Shown piece by piece: positions 1 to 6,236 of a DNA stretch of 9,760 nucleotides (position 1 is the first letter of the stretch; every line of letters begins with the position of its first letter). The stretch is from Saprospiraceae bacterium (GTDB lineage: Bacteria > Bacteroidota > Bacteroidia > Chitinophagales > Saprospiraceae): the NCBI GenBank assembly GCA_013002475.1, contig JABDJM010000007.1, positions 1-9,760 of the forward strand. Direction: 5' to 3'. A program made the position numbers and the translations under genes. The notes beneath the pieces are model-generated. The model searched no databases. It saw only the letters and a program-made list of their open reading frames with translations, and had not been told where the DNA came from.

Positions 1-62
1 ACCTTTGTCGATGTGGTAAATATAAACGGATCAAAGCAGCCATCAAAACCGCTGCCCGATAA
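1..62 (+). CDS. IorA-type (2Fe-2S)-binding oxidoreductase subunit, 3' end only
   Basis: Only the last 19 complete codons are present, read in the frame beginning at base 3. They give LCRCGKYKRIKAAIKTAAR and then TAA at 60-62. The CRCG followed by Y-x-RI-x-x-AI is the end of the second [2Fe-2S] cluster domain of the small subunit of xanthine dehydrogenase-family enzymes of the isoquinoline 1-oxidoreductase (IorA) type, where the motif is usually NLCRCGTY. The two cysteines would be the last two cluster ligands. The subunit passes electrons from the molybdenum centre of the next gene product to an acceptor. The stop lies 25 bases before the start of the molybdopterin subunit, the usual iorA-iorB order, which supports the call. 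The other two frames give no recognisable sequence. The substrate cannot be inferred. Confidence 0.8.
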   Translation, partial: LCRCGKYKRIKAAIKTAAR

Positions 63-87
63 TTCCAAACCCTAAAAAGATTTTACA

Positions 88-2229
88 ATGTCTGACATCA
101 ACATAAAAAGACGATCCTTTTTAAAGGTATCTGCAGCAGCCGGTGGAGGCCTCATGATCGGTTTCAACTGGTTAGGAGCCTGCAATGCTCCGGTTGAAAA
201 AATTGTAATGAAGGCCTTGCCAAATAACTGGTATGACCTCAATGCATTCTTGAAGATCGGCGAGACCGGCCTGGTGACTATTTTTTCACCTAATCCGGAG
301 ATCGGGCAAAATGTAAAAACATCCATGCCTATGATCGTAGCTGAAGAGCTCGATGTTCCCTGGCATGATGTGGTGGTTGAACAAGCTCCATTAAGTGTTG
401 ACTTTGACCGTCAGGTAGCCGGAGGAAGTCAATCTATACGAAGCACATGGTCGGCTCTGAGGACTGCAGGTGCCACTGCTCGTCATATGCTTATTAACGC
501 GGCAGCTAAGCAATGGGAAGTAGATCCTTCAACTTGTTCAGCAAAGGAGGGAATTATTTCCGGTCCGGAAGGAAAGAGTATTGGTTATGGGGAGGTGGCC
601 CAGGCAGCGGCTGAACTTGAGGTTCCTGAGGAGGTTGCACTAAAAGACCCTAAGGATTTCACGCTGATAGGAAAGAGCAAGCGAAATGTGGACATGGAGA
701 AGATCCTGAGAGGTGAGCCGGTTTTCGGCCTGGACACTAAGCGCGATGGAATGATCTACGCGGTGGCTTTGCGTCCTCCTGCTTTTGGAATGAAACTCAA
801 AGACTTTGACGATTCCGAAGCAAGAAATGTAAATGGTGTTAGTGATGTCATCCGTTTTGCTGAAAACAAAATTGCCGTTCTTGCTAGTTCAACCTGGGCC
901 GCGATGAAAGGTAAGAAGGCTTTGAAGGCAAATTGGACACAGGATACTCCTCTTGAAAGTACAGGTGAGCACGAATCTAAACTCAACAAATTGCTTAATG
1001 TCCGATCTGAAGAAGCACGACGGAACGATGGAGATTTTGACATGGCAAAGGTTCAGGCAAACTACACACACAGCCGCATTTATGATGGTCCGTTTTTGCC
1101 ACATAATTGTATGGAGCCGATGAACTTCTTTGCCCATGTCTAGGGGGACAAGGCTGAGTTATTAGGGCCGATCCAAACTCCCAGGTGGGCTCAATCCCGG
1201 GCTGCCAAGATCCTGGGAATCCCTGAAGAAAATGTATCAGTAGATCTTACTCGAATGGGTGGTGGCTTCGGAAGAAGGCTGTATGGAGATTTTTCAGATG
1301 AAGCTGCAGAGATCTCACAGAAGTCTGGAAAACCTATCCAATTGGTTTTCAGCAGAGAGGATGATATGGCAGCTGGGACTTATAGACCAGCATCTAAATA
1401 TAAACTGACAGCGACCATTAAAGACAGAGAGATCACTGGCTATCATTTGGTAGAAGCCTGCGTCAATGGCAATATGTATAATGCCATCCCTAATTTTTTC
1501 CCGGCAGGAGCCATTCCCAATGTCCGGATCGACACGAACAACTTTGAAAGTAATATAACTACCGGAGCCTGGCGAGCTCCCTACACTAATTTCCTAGGCT
1601 TTGCCGAAAATGCCTTCTTTGATGAAATAGCAGAATACCTAGAAGTCGATCCCATAGAATTACGGCTGGATCTATATGAAAAGGCGAAAGGAAATCAGGA
1701 AGAATTCGGATATGAATACGACCCTGAAAAATGTATTGCTGTTTCCAAATTAGCAAGAGAAAAATCAGGTTGGGGAACAAGAGGGGCGAATGTCTTCCAG
1801 GGATTTGCCATGTACTATTCTCATAATACCCATGTTGCTGAGGTGGCTGATGTAGTGATCAGGGACGGACAACCGGTGATTGAAAAAGTAACCTGTGCCG
1901 TTCATTGCGGTGTAGTGATCAATCCTTTGGCTGCGAAAAACCAGGTCGAAGGAGGCATCGTTGACGGCATTGGACATGCTTTGTTTGGCAATTTGACATT
2001 TAAAGATGGCATGCCTGAGGCCACAAATTTTGATAAGTTCCGTCTGATCAGGATGTCTGAGATCCCTGAAATTGAGGTCCACTTTGTGGAAAGTCTGGAA
2101 GATCCTACCGGATTAGGAGAGCCAAGCCTTCCTCCCGCAGGAGGGGCCATTGCCAATGCTTTGTATAAAGCCATTGGAAAACGATATCAGAGATTTCCAT
2201 TTGCTCTAGAAAATGAAGCTCTCGGATAA
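88..2229 (+). pseudogene. IorB-type molybdopterin-binding oxidoreductase subunit, interrupted by an in-frame TAG
   Basis: This is the large subunit of an aldehyde oxidase/xanthine dehydrogenase-family molybdenum hydroxylase (isoquinoline 1-oxidoreductase beta type). The frame spans 713 codons before TAA, about the family length, but codon 352 (1141-1143) is TAG. The 37 codons between it and the next ATG (1255) still read as family sequence (GDKAELLGPIQTP, then SRAAKILGIP), so there is one gene and not two. The N-terminus has a twin-arginine signal (RRSFLK, residues 8-13) and a possible lipobox LGAC ending at Cys32, suggesting folded export and perhaps lipid anchoring. Family landmarks are GGSQSIRSTW (112-121), EPMNFFAHV just before the stop, GGGFGRR (391-397) and the catalytic-type glutamate in GLGEPSLPP (about E678). 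Unless the TAG is a sequence error or is suppressed, the product is a 351-residue fragment lacking the active-site half. The start is ATG at 88; no strong ribosome binding site is visible. Confidence 0.88.
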
Positions 2230-2769
2230 TTGGAATTAAATCCAGAACTCAAGACCGAAAGACTCCTCCTTCGCATGATTGACATTAATGATGCAAAGGA
2301 GGTTTTCTTTTTGCGGTCAGACCCGAAGGTCAATCAATATGTTGACCGCCCCAGAGCAAAAAACCTGGAGGATGCCGAGAGCCACATCCAAAAAATTCTG
2401 ACTGGAATAGCGAATAAAGAAATGATTCATTGGGGAATCTATCCAGAGGGGAGTGACCGACATATTGGGTCCTTAGGGTATTGGCAATTCAATGAGGAAA
2501 AGACCTCCTGCGATATTGGTTATGAGCTTCATCCCGAGTATTGGGGCAAGGGGATCATGCAGGAAGCTTTTCTCGCAACCCTGCCTGTCATTTTTGATGT
2601 TTGGAATTTTGAAGGAATAGAAGCCTGGGTGCAAGTAGATAACCAGGGGTCCATTCGATTTCTGGAAAAAAATAATTTCTCTAATACCCGCCGAGTTCCG
2701 GCAAAAGAATCAGGAGATTCTGACGACATGTTTGTCTACTGTTTAAGAAAGAAGGATAGAAATGGTTGA
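2230..2769 (+). CDS. GNAT-family N-acetyltransferase (RimJ/RimL-like)
   Basis: A 179-residue protein of normal length for this family. It opens with LKTERLLLR (residues 7-15), the usual first strand of the RimJ/RimL-like Acetyltransf_3 group. The acetyl-CoA pyrophosphate loop is HPEYWGKGIMQEAF (101-114), fitting the Q/R-x-x-G-x-G/A pattern. The motif N-x-x-S-I-R-F-L-E-K-N-N-F (138-150) is the typical C-terminal strand and helix. It would transfer an acetyl group from acetyl-CoA to an amine, either a protein N-terminus or a small molecule; the acceptor cannot be told. The start is TTG, directly after the TAA of the preceding gene and in the same frame; the next in-frame ATG (2275) would cut off the conserved first strand, so TTG is preferred. 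It probably depends on the oxidoreductase transcript. No terminator with a T-run follows closely. Confidence 0.87.
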   Translation: MELNPELKTERLLLRMIDINDAKEVFFLRSDPKVNQYVDRPRAKNLEDAESHIQKILTGIANKEMIHWGIYPEGSDRHIGSLGYWQFNEEKTSCDIGYELHPEYWGKGIMQEAFLATLPVIFDVWNFEGIEAWVQVDNQGSIRFLEKNNFSNTRRVPAKESGDSDDMFVYCLRKKDRNG

Positions 2770-2954
2770 TATTCCGGTGTCTCGTTTCATTTCCACATAT
2801 GATGAAATTCATTCATTCATCTCCAACTAGTGTCACAGAACCCGACTCCAGTCACTTTTTTCAGGCCACCTTCAGGGATATATTTGAAGTATAGAATTTG
2901 AGAAACGCAGTCCTCCATTTCTATAAAGGGAAATCCCTCAAATCCCATTAACCG
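2770..2954. other. Intergenic stretch, no gene seen
   Basis: I find no convincing coding frame and no strong terminator here. Visible features are minor: three and a half tandem ATTC units near 2808-2822, which let GATGAA pair with TTCATC, and a weak AGGG/CCCT stem around 2927-2937. Neither is followed by a T-run. TATAGAATTTG at 2890-2900 resembles the Bacteroidota -7 element TAnnTTTG but has one base too many and no clear partner. Confidence 0.4.
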
Positions 2955-2988
2955 TTTAAAGACACCTATTTCCTTTATTTTGTCCTCC

Positions 2989-3174
2989 TATAAAACCCCC
3001 AAAGCGTGGCACCTCAAAACAATGAGAGGTTTTACTTACGACAACCTGAAAAGAATTTCTTAAATCAGAGAAAAATCAATTTTCATAGGTAATTCACTGT
3101 AAGGCCACGCTTTCCTCCCTTTTCATTTCCTCTTTCATTTTTGATACTGTTTCCGATTCGGAACAGTTTTTTTT
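2989..3174 (+). ncRNA. Candidate structured small RNA with closing helix and own terminator
   Basis: The bases AAAGCGTGGC (3001-3010) and GCCACGCTTT (3104-3113) form a perfect 10-bp helix closing a 93-base interior. Inside are ACCTC/GAGGT (3011-3015 with 3026-3030), CTGA-AAGA/TCTT-TCAG (3046-3068) and GAAAA/TTTTC (3070-3084). An intrinsic terminator follows at 3146-3174. A poor match to a Bacteroidota promoter lies upstream: TTTA at 2955-2958, and TATTTTG at 2976-2982 with a one-base-short spacer. It would give a start near 2989. No protein gene follows closely on this strand, so a stand-alone RNA is more likely than a leader. A Bacteroidota 6S-type RNA (Rfam 6S-Flavo) is one hypothesis on size and closed shape, but I cannot confirm that family. 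The exact ends are inferred. Confidence 0.42.
3146..3174 (+). terminator. Intrinsic terminator of the candidate RNA
   Basis: The stem is ACTGTT-CCG pairing with CGG-AACAGT, with one bulged T on the 5' side and loop ATT, followed directly by eight T. This is a textbook rho-independent terminator for + strand transcription. It lies 33 bases after the closing helix of the candidate RNA. Confidence 0.8.
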
Positions 3175-3178
3175 ATGC

Positions 3179-3212
3179 AAAAAAAATCCCCTTCATCCAT
3201 TGACAAAGGGGA
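3179..3212 (-). terminator. Possible minus-strand intrinsic terminator, tail to tail with the plus-strand one
   Basis: On the + strand, eight A (3179-3186) precede TCCCCTT (3187-3193), a 12-base loop, and AAGGGGA (3206-3212). Read on the minus strand this is a 7-bp GC-rich stem followed by eight T. It faces the + strand terminator with only ATGC between the two T/A tracts. No minus-strand gene that I recognise feeds into it. Confidence 0.45.
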
Positions 3213-3366
3213 AATATTCCAAGAACTCTTTTTTCAAATCGTTCCAGAACAGCAATGTTCATCCCGTGGGATAGATCTTCAGGATTTTCGCGTTGTAATG
3301 AGTGCGCTATTTTCTTGTAAGATTGAGGCACCAACGCAGGTGAAGGGAAAAGCTACCGTGTAAGAA

Positions 3367-3380
3367 CTGTCCTAGGACAG
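3367..3380. repeat. Perfect 14-bp palindrome
   Basis: CTGTCCTAGGACAG is its own reverse complement, flanked by A on both sides. A perfect gapless palindrome of this length fits a dimeric regulator site better than an RNA hairpin, which would need an unpaired loop. No regulator gene is nearby, so its role is unknown. Confidence 0.55.
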
Positions 3381-3415
3381 AACTATTTATGCAATAGTCT
3401 TCTTTACCACGCCTG

Positions 3416-3607
3416 GTGGTTTACACGGTGTTTGGAATGGCAATGACCCGATGGGATCACGGCTTCAAAGATTGGGTGATCCGAGTATCGGATCCCAAAA
3501 CTCTAAAGTTTCACGATCCAACATTCGAAATCTCCGGGAAGAACCCGGTCACTTTCTATACGCCAGACTTAATAAAAAGGTTCCTTGCCAGTGAATATTG
3601 GAACTGA
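3416..3607 (+). CDS. Doubtful small hypothetical protein
   Basis: An open frame of 63 codons from a GTG, or 56 from an ATG at 3437. The composition is protein-like, with three Trp and a stretch such as FHDPTFEISGKNPVTFYTP. I recognise no family. Against it: the GTG lies inside an ACCAC/GTGGT hairpin, neither start has a ribosome binding site, and the frame overlaps a hairpin-dense stretch that may be an RNA or a regulatory region. It would end 27 bases before the FKBP gene. There is no signal peptide and no membrane segment. I list it only because nothing else explains the stretch. Confidence 0.18.
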   Translation: MVYTVFGMAMTRWDHGFKDWVIRVSDPKTLKFHDPTFEISGKNPVTFYTPDLIKRFLASEYWN

Positions 3608-3634
3608 ATGACAGCAATCCCGTACTAAGATTCT

Positions 3635-4537
3635 ATGATCAGATTCAACCTATTTTTTTTCTCGATGATCTTTGCCACTGCCCTTTTTAGCCAGGCTACT
3701 CCACAAAAGGTGGCAAAAAAGGAAACAATCCAATTAGGCGAAGGGCTGGAGTTAAGGCCAGAAATATCAGTTCCAGGAACCAAGCCAATCAATGGAGACT
3801 ACGTGTCTCTTTCGTATGTCGGAAAACTGATATCAGGGACTGTTTTTGACCAGCGACCTAAGGATGCTCCAATGGTCTTTCAATTGGGTCAGGCCAGTAG
3901 CAATGAGGCATTTGAAAAGGCTTTGAAAAAGATGACTCCGGGAACAACCGCACAATTAATGATTCCAAGCAAGCTTGCTTATGGCTCCAGGGGAGCAGGC
4001 AAGCTAATCCCACCTAATAGCGACTTATATTTTGATCTGACCCTATTGGACATTATGACCTTTGAGGAATATGACCAGTTTCTTATTGAGCAGGAAGAAA
4101 AAGCAAGATTGGAATATGAATTGGAGGAGAAAAGGCAGTTTCAAAAGGACCTTCAGATCATAAAAGAATATGCCAAGGAAAATAAACTCAAGATGAGAAG
4201 CCTTCCCTCGGGCTTAGGGCTGATTATAAAGAAAAAGGGTAAAAAGCCTTTTCCCACAGATGGCAAAAAGATATCTGTAAAGTATAAAGGGTATTTGACC
4301 GATGGAACCGTCTTCGACGAATCCCCAGCTGGCAAGCCTTTCAGCGCCACGCTGGGCCAAACAAAAATCATTGCAGGATGGGATGAAGCCTTGCGCCTTC
4401 TGGGTAAAGGCGGACAGGCTACCCTCCTCATACCTGCCCGGTTGGGCTACGGACCACAACCCATTATTCAGGGAGATCTCCACATCCCTGGCAACTCCGT
4501 CCTCCTTTTTGATCTTAAAATCCTTCAAATCGAATAG
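3635..4537 (+). CDS. Exported peptidyl-prolyl isomerase with two FKBP domains
   Basis: A 300-residue protein with a Sec-type signal peptide (about residues 1-20, cut near LFSQ/A; no lipobox cysteine). Two FKBP domains follow, at about 50-140 and 208-299, joined by a charged, Glu/Lys-rich helical linker (143-188). Domain 2 keeps the FKBP pocket: Y217, FD at 227-228, W249 in GWDEAL, Y272 in LGYG and F292. Domain 1 keeps Y61, FD at 71-72, Y116 in LAYG and F133, but has Phe (F93, NEAFEKAL) where the pocket tryptophan is expected. The protein would catalyse cis-trans isomerisation of X-Pro bonds and may act as a folding chaperone for exported proteins in the periplasm. The ATG at 3635 is preferred because it gives the signal peptide. 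No promoter is evident upstream. It ends in TAG, 106 bases before rpsU, which has its own promoter. Confidence 0.93.
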   Translation: MIRFNLFFFSMIFATALFSQATPQKVAKKETIQLGEGLELRPEISVPGTKPINGDYVSLSYVGKLISGTVFDQRPKDAPMVFQLGQASSNEAFEKALKKMTPGTTAQLMIPSKLAYGSRGAGKLIPPNSDLYFDLTLLDIMTFEEYDQFLIEQEEKARLEYELEEKRQFQKDLQIIKEYAKENKLKMRSLPSGLGLIIKKKGKKPFPTDGKKISVKYKGYLTDGTVFDESPAGKPFSATLGQTKIIAGWDEALRLLGKGGQATLLIPARLGYGPQPIIQGDLHIPGNSVLLFDLKILQIE

Positions 4538-4573
4538 AATCCGAAAATATTTGGCTTCTGGCCTTTGTATTCC

Positions 4574-4605
4574 ATTGAAATACTTGAATATTTTCTCTAA
4601 TTTTG
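4574..4605 (+). promoter_or_regulatory. Bacteroidota-type promoter for rpsU
   Basis: A perfect -7 element TAATTTTG (4598-4605, consensus TAnnTTTG) is preceded at 20 bases by ATTG (4574-4577; consensus TTTG, one mismatch). This fits the primary sigma factor of Bacteroidota. Transcription would start near 4612, leaving a leader of about 32 A-rich bases before the rpsU ATG. Confidence 0.7.
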
Positions 4606-4643
4606 CATTCCCAAAAGAAAAACTTAAAAAAGTTAGTAGATAT

Positions 4644-4832
4644 ATGTTGATCATTGATGTAAAGGATGGAGAATCAATTGATAAGGCCCTCAAAAGGTAT
4701 AAGCGTAAGCACCAACGTGTGGGAATTAACAAACAATTGCGTTCACGTAAGCATTTTACGAAGCCATCTGTACTTCGCAGGAATGAGATTCTGAAAGCGA
4801 AGTATATCCAAAATAAGTATGGAACAGACTAA
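4644..4832 (+). CDS. rpsU: Small ribosomal subunit protein bS21
   Basis: A 62-residue basic protein of normal bS21 length. It shows the family pattern ID-x-ALKRYKRK (residues 12-22) and FTKPSV-x-RR (38-46), followed by a Lys-rich tail. It binds the platform of the 30S subunit near the 3' end of 16S rRNA and acts in initiation. In Bacteroidota ribosomes, bS21 with bS18 and bS6 is known to help hide the anti-Shine-Dalgarno sequence. The ATG at 4644 is chosen because the family begins MLII; the same frame stays open upstream but only as out-of-frame sequence of the FKBP gene. The leader shows no GGAGG-like site. A good promoter lies 39 bases upstream and a strong terminator 23 bases downstream, so it is a single-gene unit. 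Confidence 0.95.
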   Translation: MLIIDVKDGESIDKALKRYKRKHQRVGINKQLRSRKHFTKPSVLRRNEILKAKYIQNKYGTD

Positions 4833-4854
4833 ACATTGAGTTCATATATCAAAT

Positions 4855-4896
4855 AAAATCGTGTGATAAGGCATTTCCCTATCACACGATTTTTTG
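4855..4896 (+). terminator. Strong intrinsic terminator after rpsU
   Basis: AAAATCGTGTGATA (4855-4868) pairs without mismatch with TATCACACGATTTT (4880-4893), and inner GG/CC pairs can extend the stem. The 3' arm runs into T6 (4890-4895), then GTTTT. The 5' A-run means it could also work on the minus strand, but no minus-strand gene is seen to use it. Confidence 0.9.
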
Positions 4897-4944
4897 TTTT
4901 AAGACCTTCTGTTTAACAATTCGGCGTTTTCTGGCGTTCATTAA

Positions 4945-6189
4945 ATGCATAAAAGACGAATCATGAGAATTCTTTTCACCCTACTATTTCTTGCCTCTCT
5001 ACAACCTTTGTTTGCTCAAAAATCAACCATGGGACTTCAGCAAATAAAAGCTGATGTGGTGTATCTGGCCTCAGACTATCTCGAAGGTCGAGAGACGGGA
5101 GAGCCCGGAGAGCAAAAAGCTGCAGAATATATAGCCTGGAGATATCGACAGTTGGGACTTGCTCCAGCTGGTGATCATGGGTCCTGGTTTCAGGAATTTC
5201 CCTTCTTCGAAAAAAAGGCTCACGGTGATAACCCCCATGATCTGAAGGAAGGAATTGGAAAAAACGTAATTGGTTTTCTTGATAAGGGTGCTGACCATAC
5301 AATTGTTATTGGAGCCCATTACGACCACCTCGGCTACAGTGGCCAGGGATCCCTGCATGCAGGAGAACCTGCCATTCACAATGGGGCCGATGATAATGCG
5401 AGTGGAATTGCAGCCATGTTTTGGATGGCGAAAGTTTTGGGTGATAAACCCATTAACAACAATGTTTTGTTCATCGCTTTTTCCGGTGAGGAAAAAGGAT
5501 TGTTTGGTTCCAAAGCATTTGTGGATAAGCCAACCGTGGATCTGGCCAAAGTCAACTACATGATCAATATGGATATGGTTGGAAAACTTAATGAAGAAAA
5601 GAGTCTGGTAATTAATGCAGTTGGGACCTCTCCCCTATTCAAAGAAAATCTTGAAGCTATAAAGGTGGATGACATTAATATTGTTACCACAGAATCAGGC
5701 ATCGGTCCAAGTGATCATACTTCCTTTTACCTAAAAGATATTCCTTGCCTGCATTTTTTCACTGGCAACCATAAACACTACCATAAGCCTACGGATGATG
5801 TAGAGATCGTAAATTTTCCTGGAATCCGATCTGTGGCTGACTTCATCCTTGACCTGATCAACAGACTTGATGACGATGGCAAGATCGCCTTCTCAAAAAC
5901 CAAGGATGAACAGAAGGATAAACAGGTGTCTGCGTTTAAAGTTACCCTTGGCGTCATGCCCGACTACGTTTACCAGGGAAAGGGAATGCGAATTGACGGT
6001 GTCCTTTCTGACCGACCAGCCGAGAATGCCGGCTTAAAGGATGGAGACATTGTAATCAAAATGGGAGATCTTGAAGTAAAAGACATCTATGGTTATATGG
6101 ATGCTTTGTCAAAATTCAAAAAGGGAGACAAAACCAAAGTGGTTGTTTTGAGAGGCAAAGATGAGCTTATCAAAAAGGTTACCTTCTAA
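4945..6189 (+). CDS. Exported M28-family zinc metallopeptidase with C-terminal PDZ domain
   Basis: A 414-residue protein with an N-terminal signal peptide (hydrophobic residues 8-22, cut near LFAQ). The ATG at 4963 (residue 7) is an equally good start and gives a more usual signal. The M28 co-catalytic two-zinc site is complete: H125 in GAHYDH, the bridging Asp in GADDNASG (D149), E182/E183 in SGEEKG (general base and ligand), D210 in INMDMVG, and H258 in GPSDHTSF. A protease-associated-like insert separates the N-terminal part from the catalytic core. Residues about 335-412 form a PDZ domain (RIDGVLSDRPAENAGLKDGD, then IYGYMDAL), probably binding peptide C-termini. The family contains aminopeptidases, so exported peptide degradation is likely. 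The S9 peptidase gene starts 47 bases later, probably in the same transcript. Confidence 0.93.
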   Translation: MHKRRIMRILFTLLFLASLQPLFAQKSTMGLQQIKADVVYLASDYLEGRETGEPGEQKAAEYIAWRYRQLGLAPAGDHGSWFQEFPFFEKKAHGDNPHDLKEGIGKNVIGFLDKGADHTIVIGAHYDHLGYSGQGSLHAGEPAIHNGADDNASGIAAMFWMAKVLGDKPINNNVLFIAFSGEEKGLFGSKAFVDKPTVDLAKVNYMINMDMVGKLNEEKSLVINAVGTSPLFKENLEAIKVDDINIVTTESGIGPSDHTSFYLKDIPCLHFFTGNHKHYHKPTDDVEIVNFPGIRSVADFILDLINRLDDDGKIAFSKTKDEQKDKQVSAFKVTLGVMPDYVYQGKGMRIDGVLSDRPAENAGLKDGDIVIKMGDLEVKDIYGYMDALSKFKKGDKTKVVVLRGKDELIKKVTF

Positions 6190-6236
6190 AGATTTCGGCC
6201 CTAAGGCCTATTACAGCAATTTCGATATTTTAGTGG

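Larger units (their letters stand above)
3213..3634. other. Hairpin-rich stretch without a recognised gene
   Basis: This stretch of about 420 bases holds no recognisable protein family on either strand. It contains many short perfect inverted repeats: CTGTCCTAGGACAG (3367-3380), ACTATT/AATAGT (3382-3398), ACCAC/GTGGT (3406-3420), GGATCAC/GTGATCC (3454-3482), GATCCGA/TCGGATC with a 3-base loop (3478-3494) and CCGGG/CCCGG (3534-3548). The hairpins could belong to an RNA on either strand; a minus-strand RNA would end at the terminator at 3179-3212. A weak minus-strand promoter-like pair (CAAA at 3496-3499, CAAAGATT at 3466-3473, spacer 22) was noticed but is not convincing. It does not look like tRNA, tmRNA or RNase P RNA. 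Confidence 0.35.

Noticed and set aside
1141..1143. TAG as a recoded amino acid (pyrrolysine or reassigned amber)
   Set aside because: Two other genes in the window end normally at TAG, no pyrrolysine genes are seen, and the enzyme family has no known recoding.
1851..1922. Direct repeat GTAGTGATCA seen twice about 60 bases apart
   Set aside because: Both copies encode a V-V-I segment in normal coding sequence; similar codons explain it.
3173..3350. Minus-strand open stretch with a protein-like segment (QRENPEDLSHGMNIAVLERF)
   Set aside because: Its only ATG leaves 29 codons, and the frame runs through the proposed minus-strand terminator stem. It was tempting as a gene remnant, but I cannot tie it to a family.
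3175..3363. Open frame of 62 codons on the + strand
   Set aside because: It starts at the end of the terminator T-run, has no ribosome binding site, runs through the minus-strand terminator hairpin, and resembles no family I know.
4302..4643. Upstream extension of the rpsU frame to give a 176-residue protein
   Set aside because: The extension is out-of-frame sequence of the FKBP gene. bS21 proteins begin at MLII, and the promoter lies after the extension begins.
6190..6236. Promoter-like TATTTTAG before the S9 peptidase
   Set aside because: It lies so close to the ATG at 6237 that the predicted transcript would start inside the coding sequence; co-transcription with the M28 gene is simpler.
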